In this document: one piece after another, positions 46,380 through 54,048 of the stretch
How the letters are laid out: every line of letters starts with the position of its first letter
How positions within the stretch are numbered: the first letter of the stretch is position 1
Source of the DNA: Oscillospiraceae bacterium
Lineage (GTDB): Bacteria > Bacillota > Clostridia > Oscillospirales > Oscillospiraceae
Length of the DNA: 64,000 bases
NCBI GenBank assembly: GCA_015068225.1
Contig: SVKX01000005.1
Location: 27,516 to 91,515 of the forward strand
Direction: 5' to 3'
Made by a program: the position numbers and the translations under genes
Notes under the pieces: generated by a model
The model's database searches: none
What the model saw: the letters and a program-made list of their open reading frames with translations, nothing else
Told to the model about the DNA's origin: nothing

Positions 46380-46408
46380 AGTATACCCAAAAAAGCGGCA
46401 ACTTTCAA
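46380..46408 (-). promoter_or_regulatory. ATP synthase operon promoter
   Basis: Minus strand TTGAAA (46403-46408), 17 bp spacer, TATACT (46380-46385). From here to 46615 no other gene is seen. Confidence 0.7.
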
Positions 46409-46615
46409 GTATCATTTATGAAGCTTGTCCACAAGATTCAGTAGATTATTTACAAAAAGGAACACAACCGGCAAAGAAACGGCAAAAAGATAAAATGCCG
46501 TTGATGAAAAGAATTCTGAAAAGGTCTTTTCAAGGAGGAAATAATATTGTAAACTACTACTGTGTTATTTGCACCGGGAAATCCCCCCATTCATATTATA
46601 TTATGAGGTGGGTTT

Positions 46616-46936
46616 ATGGGCTGGTATGTATGTTTCGGCACATTGGCAGCATTTGGCTTTTTGTGCGGCCTTTGGGCGCTGGCCGGTTGGCTGCTTCCCG
46701 GCGGCAGAGGGGGCGTGATCGTCTGTTTCTGCAAAGGGGAGAAGGGGATCGCATGTGTGCGGCGGTGCTGTTGGCTGCGGTCAGTGGGGCTGCTTCACAC
46801 AGCGGTGATCGCTGTGGATTGCGGAATGACCCCCCGGGCAGAAAAGGAACTGGACCGTCTGGGGCGGTATGTGGAAATATGTACGGCAGAGGCACTGTCC
46901 TGCCGGCTGGAACTGGAGCGGGATCAACTTGATTGA
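46616..46936 (+). CDS. Small membrane protein preceding recD2
   Basis: 106 residues: one N-terminal hydrophobic stretch (WYVCFGTLAAFGFLCGLWALAGWLL), then a soluble part with GVIVCFCKGEKGIACVRRCCWL, HTAVIAVDCGMTPRAEKELDRLGRYVEIC and an acidic end. AGGTGG lies 5 bases before the ATG. The stop overlaps the recD2 start by 8 bases, favouring translational coupling. No family recognised. Confidence 0.65.
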   Translation: MGWYVCFGTLAAFGFLCGLWALAGWLLPGGRGGVIVCFCKGEKGIACVRRCCWLRSVGLLHTAVIAVDCGMTPRAEKELDRLGRYVEICTAEALSCRLELERDQLD

Positions 46937-49142
46937 ACAGGAATTGGAGATCATTCAGGGCACCATTAGCGGTGTGCTGTATCAGAATTATGACAATGGC
47001 TACGCCGTTTTGCGGCTGGATCAGGGACGGGGAGAAACGGTAAGCGTTGTGGGTACGATCCCCCTGCCTGTGGTGGGAGAGCGGTTGATGGTCACAGGCC
47101 GCTGGGGGAATCATCCCAGCTATGGCCGTCAGTTTGAGGCGGAGTTTTTGGAGCGGCTCATGCCTCAGACCGGCATGGAGATCCTGCGTTATCTGTCCAG
47201 CCGTATTATTAAAGGAATCGGCCCCAAAACGGCGGCTCGTATTGTGGAGCGTTTTGGAGATCAGACGCTGATCATCATGGAGCGGGAGCCGGAAAGGCTG
47301 GCAGAGGTCTCCGGTATTTCCCGGGATAAGGCCAGAGCCATCGGAGAGGAATTCCGGATCCGGGTGGGAATGCGCCAGCTTATGGAGTTTTTTACCCTGC
47401 ATCAGCTTCCCGCGGAGCTGGCGGTGCGTACCTATAAGCGCTATGGCGAAGGTACTGTGGAGCTTTTGTATGAAGACCCCTACCTGCTTATGGAGGAGGG
47501 GTTGGAAGCTCCCTTCGGGGCAGTGGACCGGTTCGCCATCGACCTCGGCCTGCCCGGGGACGATCCCCGGCGGGTTCGGGCAGGTATCATTTTTGAACTG
47601 CAGTATAATCTTTCTGCAGGTCACAGCTTTCTGCCGGAGGACAAGCTGATTCCGGCTACCGCCCAGCTGCTCAATGTAGAGCCGGAGACTGTTCAGCATG
47701 GGTTGGAGGTGCTGCTTCAAAACGGTCAGCTTGTACGCTCTGTGCTGACAGGGATCACCGTGATCTACCTGCCGGCGTTGTTTGAAGCGGAATGCTATAT
47801 TACCCGGCGGCTGTTAAGCAGCGGGAAGAATACCTTTTCTCCCCCGAAGAATCTGAACAGACTGATGAAAACGGTGGCGGAGGAAAGCGGGGTTACTTAT
47901 TCCCAGCAGCAGGAGCAGGCGATTCGTCAGGCAGCGTCCAGCGGTGTGCTGCTGATCACCGGCGGCCCCGGCACGGGAAAGACGACCATATTAAAAGGCA
48001 TATTGTCCCTTTTGGGCCAGATGCAGCTTCGCTGTGTGCTGGCGGCTCCCACCGGACGGGCAGCCAAGCGGCTGAGTGAGGTGACGGGGGAGGATGCATC
48101 TACCATCCATCGGCTGTTGGAGGCATCCATTGATCCGACTACCGGAGAGATGGTATTTCTGCGGGATGAGGATAACCCCATAAAGGCAGATGCGGTGATC
48201 GTGGACGAGATGTCTATGGTAGATGTGTTGCTGCTGCACAGCCTGTTGCAGGCAATTCCAGAGGGTAAGCGCTTGATTCTGGTGGGCGATCCCGACCAGC
48301 TTCCGCCGGTAGGGCCGGGCTTTCCCTTTAGTGACTGCCTGCGCGGCGGCGCACTTCCCGCTGTGCGGCTGACGGAAATTTTTCGGCAAGCCCAGCAGAG
48401 CCTGATCGTTATGAATGCCCACAGGGTCAACCATGGCGAGCTTCCGGAACTGCGAAATGTAAAAAGCGACTTTTTCTTTCTACCCTGCCGGTCAGAAGAG
48501 GAGGTTCGCCAGACCATTACCGGTCTTTGCACCACCCGGCTGCCCCGGAATATGGGCATATCTGCCGACCAGATCCAGGTGCTTTCCCCTACCCGGAAGG
48601 GCAGTGTGGGCACAGCGGCGCTGAACGGATGCCTTCAGGCGGCCTTGAATCCGCCGGCGCCTACAAAAAAAGAACGCCAGTTCGGAGATTTTACCTTCCG
48701 GGAAGGCGATCGGGTGATGCAAATCCGGAACAATTATGATATAATGTGGAAGAAGTGCGACGGCAGCGCCGTGGGTACCGGTATTTTCAACGGCGACATC
48801 GGCACCATCACTGCCATCGATCCCCATATGGAGATGCTGACAGTAGTGTTTGATGACCGGCAGGCAGACTATGATTTTACCCAGCTGGGAGAGCTGGAGC
48901 CTGCCTATGCCATGACGGTGCATAAAAGTCAGGGCAGTGAATACAGGGCAGTGATCCTCTCGGCGTGGAGTGGTTCGGAGTATCTACTTACCCGCAGTGT
49001 GCTCTATACCGCCATTACCCGGGCGCGGGAACTGCTGATCATCGTGGGCCGGCAGGAAACGGTGGCGGCTATGACGGAAAATGCCAGACGGGGCCGCCGC
49101 TACACGGGGCTGAAGCTGCGTCTGCAGGGGAAGGTGGAATGA
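46929..49142 (+). CDS. recD2: ATP-dependent RecD2-like helicase
   Basis: 737 residues. An N-terminal OB-like region (IIQGTISGVLYQNYDNGYAVL) is followed by two helix-hairpin-helix units (IIKGIGPKTAARIVERFG, EVSGISRDKARAIGE). The SF1B motor has Walker A LLITGGPGTGKTTILKG, VDEMSMVDVLLLHSLL, GDPDQLPPVGPG and AYAMTVHKSQGSEYRAVIL. A stand-alone RecD2 acts as a 5'-3' helicase in DNA repair. The start is taken as TTG 46929 with GGAG upstream; an ATG at 46869 would put 20 non-family residues in front. Confidence 0.94.
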   Translation: MIEQELEIIQGTISGVLYQNYDNGYAVLRLDQGRGETVSVVGTIPLPVVGERLMVTGRWGNHPSYGRQFEAEFLERLMPQTGMEILRYLSSRIIKGIGPKTAARIVERFGDQTLIIMEREPERLAEVSGISRDKARAIGEEFRIRVGMRQLMEFFTLHQLPAELAVRTYKRYGEGTVELLYEDPYLLMEEGLEAPFGAVDRFAIDLGLPGDDPRRVRAGIIFELQYNLSAGHSFLPEDKLIPATAQLLNVEPETVQHGLEVLLQNGQLVRSVLTGITVIYLPALFEAECYITRRLLSSGKNTFSPPKNLNRLMKTVAEESGVTYSQQQEQAIRQAASSGVLLITGGPGTGKTTILKGILSLLGQMQLRCVLAAPTGRAAKRLSEVTGEDASTIHRLLEASIDPTTGEMVFLRDEDNPIKADAVIVDEMSMVDVLLLHSLLQAIPEGKRLILVGDPDQLPPVGPGFPFSDCLRGGALPAVRLTEIFRQAQQSLIVMNAHRVNHGELPELRNVKSDFFFLPCRSEEEVRQTITGLCTTRLPRNMGISADQIQVLSPTRKGSVGTAALNGCLQAALNPPAPTKKERQFGDFTFREGDRVMQIRNNYDIMWKKCDGSAVGTGIFNGDIGTITAIDPHMEMLTVVFDDRQADYDFTQLGELEPAYAMTVHKSQGSEYRAVILSAWSGSEYLLTRSVLYTAITRARELLIIVGRQETVAAMTENARRGRRYTGLKLRLQGKVE

Positions 49143-49807
49143 GTATGCTTAACAGGGTGATCAGACTCCTGTTTCCCCCAAAATGCGTCCTCTGCGGCAA
49201 GGTTCTGGAAGATGATCAAACAGATCTTTGCACCCTCTGCCGGGTGGACGGGCCGGACTGTACCGGAAGGCCGGGGAAGCTTCCGTTTCTTGACAGCTGG
49301 AGCGCGGTTTGGTATTATGAAGGAAACGCCAGACGGAGCATCCTGCGCTATAAATTTTACGGCGCAAGGGGCAATGCCGCCAGCTTTGGGCGGCTGCTTG
49401 CCATGAAGCTCAGCCGGGAATATCCGGAGGGCTTTGACCTTTTGACATGGGTGCCCACAGGCTGGCTGCGAAGGCTGTTTCGGGGCTATGATCAGGTAGA
49501 GCTTCTGGCATACGCGGTAGGCGCGGAGCTGGAGATGGAGCCGGTACAGCTTCTGAAAAAGCGGCGCAATACAAAGCCTCAGTCCCGGATCACCGGTGAG
49601 GCTCAGCGCAGAGCCAATGTGCTGGGTGCCTATGAGATCTGTCGGGCAGAAAGTCTGGAAGGGAAGCGGATACTGCTTCTGGATGATGTGATCACAACCG
49701 GTGCCACAGCGGGCGAATGCGCCAGAGTGCTGCTGACAGCCGGTGCCAAAGAAGTGCATTGCGGTGCGGTGGCCAGAGCCCGGCACCATGGAAAGCGAAG
49801 TAGGTGA
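49139..49807 (+). CDS. comF: ComF family phosphoribosyltransferase-like protein
   Basis: 222 residues. A zinc finger (CVLCGK...CTLC) precedes a PRTase fold with GNARRSILRYKFYGARG, VPTGWLRRLFRGYDQVELLA and the PRPP loop ILLLDDVITTGATAGE. ComF proteins take part in DNA uptake during competence; other roles are possible where no competence system exists. Overlaps recD2 by 4 bases (ATGA). Confidence 0.92.
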   Translation: MSMLNRVIRLLFPPKCVLCGKVLEDDQTDLCTLCRVDGPDCTGRPGKLPFLDSWSAVWYYEGNARRSILRYKFYGARGNAASFGRLLAMKLSREYPEGFDLLTWVPTGWLRRLFRGYDQVELLAYAVGAELEMEPVQLLKKRRNTKPQSRITGEAQRRANVLGAYEICRAESLEGKRILLLDDVITTGATAGECARVLLTAGAKEVHCGAVARARHHGKRSR

Positions 49808-49812
49808 AGGTT

Positions 49813-50850
49813 ATGCAATTATTTTCTCATGACCTGGGTATCGACCTGGGAACAGCCAATGTGCTGATCTATGTGGACGGCAAGGGTATCGTTGTCCGGG
49901 AGCCCTCTGTGGTGGCAGTGGACAAAAATACCGGAAAGATCCTGCAGGTAGGCTCTGCCGCCCGGAATATGCTGGGCAGAACCCCCGGAAATGTGGTGGC
50001 TATGCATCCGCTGAAGGATGGCGTTATTTCTGACCATGAAATGACTGTCAAGATGCTGCAGGCTCTGTTCCGGGAAACCGCCAGATCGTCCCTGTTTACT
50101 CCCAAGCCCAGAGTGGTCATTTGCGTGCCCAGCGGTGTCACAGAGGTTGAGGAGCGGACGGTGATCAATGCCGCCATTGATGCCGGCGCCCGCAGAGTTT
50201 ATCTGATCGAAGAGCCTTTGGCTGCGGCCTTGGGCGCGGGTTTGGATATTAAGGGGCCCAACGGCCAAATGGTGGTGGATATCGGCTGCGGCACCACGGA
50301 TGTGGCGGTAATGAGCCTGAACGGTGTGGCGGTTTCCTCTTCTTTGAAGATCGCAGGCAGCACCTTTGACGATGCCATCGGCCGCTATGTTCGCCGGAAG
50401 CACGGAATCGTTATCGGACAGGTAACTGCGGAGGATGTGAAGATCCAGATCGGCTGCGTCTATCCCCGTCCGGAAAATGTCAGCATGAATGTGAAGGGCA
50501 GAGATGCCAAAACCGGCATGCCCAGAGAGCTGACCCTGCTTTCCTCTGAGATCTATGAGGTTCTGCGCCGGCCTGCCCGCCAGATCGCCGATGAAGTGCT
50601 GTCGGTGCTGGAGGAGACTTCTCCGGAGCTTGTGGCGGATATTTCCGAAAACGGCATTACCCTGACCGGTGGCGGCAGCCAGATCTGGGGCATGGATAAG
50701 CTGCTGACGGAGCGTACGGGCATCATCTGCACACTGGCGGATGATCCGGATTCCTGTGTGGCTTACGGCTGTGGCAAGAGTCTTGCATGGATCAATCACA
50801 TGCAGGAGGGCCCCATTAACATTGCCCGAAAGCGCGCAATGCGCGGATAA
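49813..50850 (+). CDS. mreB: MreB/Mbl cell-shape actin homologue
   Basis: 345 residues. ATP-binding elements: phosphate 1 DLGIDLGTANVLIY, phosphate 2 VVDIGCGTTDVAVMSLNG and adenosine TLTGGGSQIWGMDKLL. It forms membrane filaments that guide wall synthesis. mreC and mreD are absent here, as is usual for mbl-type paralogues. ATG 49813 follows AGGTG located within the comF end; GTG 49804 would overlap that RBS. Confidence 0.92.
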   Translation: MQLFSHDLGIDLGTANVLIYVDGKGIVVREPSVVAVDKNTGKILQVGSAARNMLGRTPGNVVAMHPLKDGVISDHEMTVKMLQALFRETARSSLFTPKPRVVICVPSGVTEVEERTVINAAIDAGARRVYLIEEPLAAALGAGLDIKGPNGQMVVDIGCGTTDVAVMSLNGVAVSSSLKIAGSTFDDAIGRYVRRKHGIVIGQVTAEDVKIQIGCVYPRPENVSMNVKGRDAKTGMPRELTLLSSEIYEVLRRPARQIADEVLSVLEETSPELVADISENGITLTGGGSQIWGMDKLLTERTGIICTLADDPDSCVAYGCGKSLAWINHMQEGPINIARKRAMRG

Positions 50851-50859
50851 GGAGATCCC

Positions 50860-51615
50860 ATGAAGGAACAGATCCATACCATTCCTGTCAGTGAGGGTTT
50901 TGAGTCCGGCGATGAGTGCCCCTTTTGCTTTATGGAGCGGCAGGTAGAGCGCAATGCCATCCGCTATTTTGCAGGACCCGGTGCCAGCTATATGGAGCCG
51001 GATGTCCGGGCTGGGACAGATGCCACAGGTTTTTGCGCTGTGCACATGAAAAAGCTCTATGACTACGGAAATACGCTGGGCAGCGCCCTGATGCTGCAGA
51101 CCCATTATGCGGGGATTTTGGAAGAATTCCATCAGCTGGCGGCGGAATTTCAGCCGCCGGAAAAGAAGGGCCTGTTTACAAGAAAAAAGCAGCCCAGTGA
51201 AAAAGATCCTTACTGGAAGCAGCTGCAGGAGCAGGTGGAAAGCTGCGCCATATGCGATAAGATCGAGTATAATATGCAGCGCTACTATGAGACTTTTTTC
51301 GTCATGATCCGGGATGTCCAGTTTCGGGAAAAGGTGGAGCTCTGCAAGGGTTTCTGTCTGCGTCATTTTGCAAGACTTCTGAAGGAAGCGGAGAAAGAGC
51401 TTCCCAACGGGCAGCGGGACTGGTTTTACCCTGCAGTTTTTGCGCTCATGGAAGAGAATCTGATCCGGGTGAAAGAGGATCTGGACTGGCTGATCGCCAA
51501 ATACGATTACCGCAATGCCGGCGCGGACTGGAAAAACTCCCGGGATGCTCTGCAGCGGGCCATGCAAAAGCTTCAGGGACTGCATCCGGCAGATCCCATC
51601 TATAAGAATGAATAA
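50860..51615 (+). CDS. DUF6062 family protein
   Basis: 251 residues. Two repeats with Cys pairs, ECPFCFMERQVERNAIRYF and SCAICDKIEYNMQRYYETFF, each followed by a segment ending in FCxxH (GFCAVHMKKL, GFCLRHFARLL). The repeated CxxC...CxxH layout suggests two zinc sites. No biochemical role is known to me. It follows mreB by 9 bases and shares its transcript. Confidence 0.85.
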   Translation: MKEQIHTIPVSEGFESGDECPFCFMERQVERNAIRYFAGPGASYMEPDVRAGTDATGFCAVHMKKLYDYGNTLGSALMLQTHYAGILEEFHQLAAEFQPPEKKGLFTRKKQPSEKDPYWKQLQEQVESCAICDKIEYNMQRYYETFFVMIRDVQFREKVELCKGFCLRHFARLLKEAEKELPNGQRDWFYPAVFALMEENLIRVKEDLDWLIAKYDYRNAGADWKNSRDALQRAMQKLQGLHPADPIYKNE

Positions 51616-51644
51616 AAAAGCTGCCCTGTCAGGGCAGCTTTTTT
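51614..51644. terminator. Bidirectional terminator, DUF6062 and aldose epimerase
   Basis: AAAAAAGCTGCCCTG / CAGGGCAGCTTTTTT with a very short loop. Confidence 0.85.
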
Positions 51645-51657
51645 GTATCGGTATGTG

Positions 51658-52536
51658 TTAGAAATTGACCCGGATGCTCCAGGTGTTTTCGTAGCAGTCG
51701 CCAGCGGGCAGAGAAAGCAGATCCTTCTGCTCCTCCAAAACGGTGATCTTACCGTCCGGGGAGGGCAGAGAGCTCCAGGGCTCGATGCACAAAAAGGGTG
51801 TGTCATCGCTTGCAAACTGCCAGAACCCAATGTAATCCATGTCCGGGAAGGTGACGGTAACGCTGCGGGGGTCGCCCTCAGCACCCAGAGTGACCTCCTT
51901 GGGGGTGTCTGTAAGAACAATGGCATCGTCATCAAACAAGGAATGCTGCAAGGGAATGGTAGTTCCGTCCTGCAGAGCATAGGGAACCAAATCTCCGGTA
52001 CAGAAACAAGTTTCCGAGAAGACCACCCGACGGGGCTCACAGGCAGACGGAAAAGAGAGCCGGTAGTCCGTAAAGTCCTTTCCCGGGGTAAAGGGCAGCA
52101 GGAAGCCGGGGTGACCGCCCAGACCGAAATACATGGTCTTATCGTCTCGGTTTTCTACCCGGCAGGCGACCTCCAGAGTGTTGCCGTTGAGGGTGTAAGT
52201 CACCTGAAACAGGAAGTGGCGGGGATAGTCGGCATAAACCTGCTGTGTATCCTCAAAAGCAAGGACAAGCTGTGTGTCAGATGCGGAAACCAGACGGAAA
52301 TCGTGATACTTTACAATGCCGTGGTTCTGCATATGGTGCATTTCCCCGTCCAGATAGAAGCTCTTGTCGGTCATACGGCCAATATAGGGGAACAGAATGG
52401 GGGAGCGCTCGTGCCAGTAGGCAGGATCGCCCTGCCAGAGGAATTGGGTGCCGTCTGATGCAATAAGAGACTGCAGCTCGGCGCCATAGAGGCTGACAGT
52501 TGCTTTTAAAAATTCATTTTGAATGGTATAGAGCAT
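51658..52536 (-). CDS. Aldose 1-epimerase family protein
   Basis: 292 residues of the GalM-like beta-sandwich family (LacX-type). It shows LQSLIASDGTQFLWQGDPAYW, FPYIGRM, MQNHGIVKYHDF with the first catalytic His, YFGLGGHPGFLLPF with the second, and the Glu region near the C terminus (FLCIEPWSS). It interconverts alpha and beta anomers of hexoses or sugar phosphates. Start ATG 52536 with AAGGA upstream. It lies divergent to the AGE epimerase gene in the sugar locus. Confidence 0.9.
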   Translation of the reverse strand: MLYTIQNEFLKATVSLYGAELQSLIASDGTQFLWQGDPAYWHERSPILFPYIGRMTDKSFYLDGEMHHMQNHGIVKYHDFRLVSASDTQLVLAFEDTQQVYADYPRHFLFQVTYTLNGNTLEVACRVENRDDKTMYFGLGGHPGFLLPFTPGKDFTDYRLSFPSACEPRRVVFSETCFCTGDLVPYALQDGTTIPLQHSLFDDDAIVLTDTPKEVTLGAEGDPRSVTVTFPDMDYIGFWQFASDDTPFLCIEPWSSLPSPDGKITVLEEQKDLLSLPAGDCYENTWSIRVNF

Positions 52537-52566
52537 AGCATTTCCGTCCTTTTCTTGTTTTCTATT

Positions 52567-52596
52567 ATCATACAGGAGATACGGCTGTTTCGTCAA
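52567..52596 (-). promoter_or_regulatory. Aldose epimerase promoter
   Basis: Minus strand TTGACG (52591-52596), 18 bp spacer, TATGAT (52567-52572). Confidence 0.55.
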
Positions 52597-52651
52597 GAGT
52601 CTGCCGCTGAAAAAATACGTGACGATTTGGCGGATTTGAGGACAATTTAAT

Positions 52652-52680
52652 TTGACTTTTCCTTTCCGGAGAATTATATT
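52652..52680 (+). promoter_or_regulatory. AGE epimerase promoter
   Basis: TTGACT (52652-52657), 17 bp spacer, TATATT (52675-52680). Confidence 0.65.
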
Positions 52681-52712
52681 GAGGGCAGAATACTGCCGCA
52701 GGGGGCGAAAAA

Positions 52713-54011
52713 ATGCATCATTCTGAGATCCGTAAGCTCTGCACATTTTACCAAAATGAGCTAAAAGAAAATATCCTTCATTTCTGGCTGCCCCGATGCG
52801 AGGATCGGGAGTTCGGCGGTTTTGTCAACTGCTTTACAAATAGTGGGGACAAGCTGGTATCTTATGATAAGTATACCTGGAGCCAGGGCCGGTTTGTGTG
52901 GATGTTTGCCCGCCTGAGCGTTACGCCGGCACCGGTTTTCTCTCGGGAGGAGCGGGAACACTATTTAGAGATGGCCCGGCAGGGCGCACAGTTTTTGATG
53001 GATCACTGCATCATCGATAAGGAGGAAGAAAACTGGCGGGCTACATTCATGATGGAGCGGGATGGAACTGCCAAGGAGGTATCTGCCGGTGATCCTCTGG
53101 ATATGAGCATTTATGCCGACTGCTTTGTGATCGCCGGTCTTGCCATGTATGCCTTTGCTTCCGGTGAGGATGCCCCCTATCGGTTTGCCAAGCGGCTGTA
53201 TGAGTCTGCACTTGCTCGGGTAAAGAGCGGAGATTTCAACACCTTGCCGTATCCTCTGTCCAGCCGTTTCAGGGCCCATGGCATCCCTATGATCCTTTCC
53301 AATGTGACCCGGGAGCTTTACCGGGCTGCCGGAAAGTTTGATGCAGTTTACGGCCATACCCTTGTCCGCAATCTGGAGGGCTTTGCAGAGGACATCCTTA
53401 CCCACTTTGTGGATGAGAACAATGTTTTGCATGAGATTATCACAGAGGATAATCAGTTCTTCCCCCAGATTCTTGGTCAGCATATGAATCCGGGGCATAC
53501 CATTGAGGATGTCTGGTTTTTGTTGGACGCTGTGGAAATCTGTGACAAAGCGGAATGGGAGCCCAAGATCCATGCCATTGCCCGCAAAGCGCTGGAAAAC
53601 GGCTGGGATCATGAGTTCGGCGGCATCCTCCACTTTACAGGGGTAGAGGGCGGCTGCCCTGAGGGAGATACCACCGGTGTGGCCCAGGAGCCTATGACGC
53701 AGCAGCTGTCCGGCTGGGCGGATAAGCTTTGGTGGATCCATTCCGAGGCGCTGTACAGCACCCTTTTGTGCTATTTCCGCACAGGGGATGATGAATTCCT
53801 GAATTGGCATGACAAGGTATTTGGTTACACCTTCCGGGTGTTCCCCAACCGGGATCCCCAGATCCGGGAGTGGATCCAGATCCGCAAGCGGGACGGCTCT
53901 GCCCAGGACAAAGTGGTTGCCCTGCCGGTGAAAGATCCCTATCATATCACAAGAAACCTGATCCTGATTCTGGAGCTTCTTGCTGAGAAGTTAGAAAATT
54001 GCGAAGAATAA
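52713..54011 (+). CDS. AGE-family (N-acylglucosamine 2-epimerase) sugar epimerase
   Basis: 432 residues with an alpha/alpha barrel. Family marks: TWSQGRFVWMFARL, DMSIYADCFVIAGLAMYA, HMNPGHTIEDVWFLLDAVE (PGH and the Glu) and WWIHSEALYSTLLCYF with the catalytic His. It could convert GlcNAc to ManNAc or epimerise mannose/glucose-type sugars. The adjacent GH112 gene releases GlcNAc or GalNAc, making an N-acetylhexosamine substrate plausible but unproven. Confidence 0.88.
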   Translation: MHHSEIRKLCTFYQNELKENILHFWLPRCEDREFGGFVNCFTNSGDKLVSYDKYTWSQGRFVWMFARLSVTPAPVFSREEREHYLEMARQGAQFLMDHCIIDKEEENWRATFMMERDGTAKEVSAGDPLDMSIYADCFVIAGLAMYAFASGEDAPYRFAKRLYESALARVKSGDFNTLPYPLSSRFRAHGIPMILSNVTRELYRAAGKFDAVYGHTLVRNLEGFAEDILTHFVDENNVLHEIITEDNQFFPQILGQHMNPGHTIEDVWFLLDAVEICDKAEWEPKIHAIARKALENGWDHEFGGILHFTGVEGGCPEGDTTGVAQEPMTQQLSGWADKLWWIHSEALYSTLLCYFRTGDDEFLNWHDKVFGYTFRVFPNRDPQIREWIQIRKRDGSAQDKVVALPVKDPYHITRNLILILELLAEKLENCEE

Positions 54012-54017
54012 ACGAAA

Positions 54018-54043
54018 AAGGGCGCGTCGAATGACGCGCCCTT
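54018..54043. terminator. Terminator between AGE and GH112 genes
   Basis: Stem AAGGGCGCGTC / GACGCGCCCTT, loop GAAT; a T-rich stretch follows on the plus strand after GCC and on the minus strand directly. Confidence 0.75.
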
Positions 54044-54048
54044 GCCTT

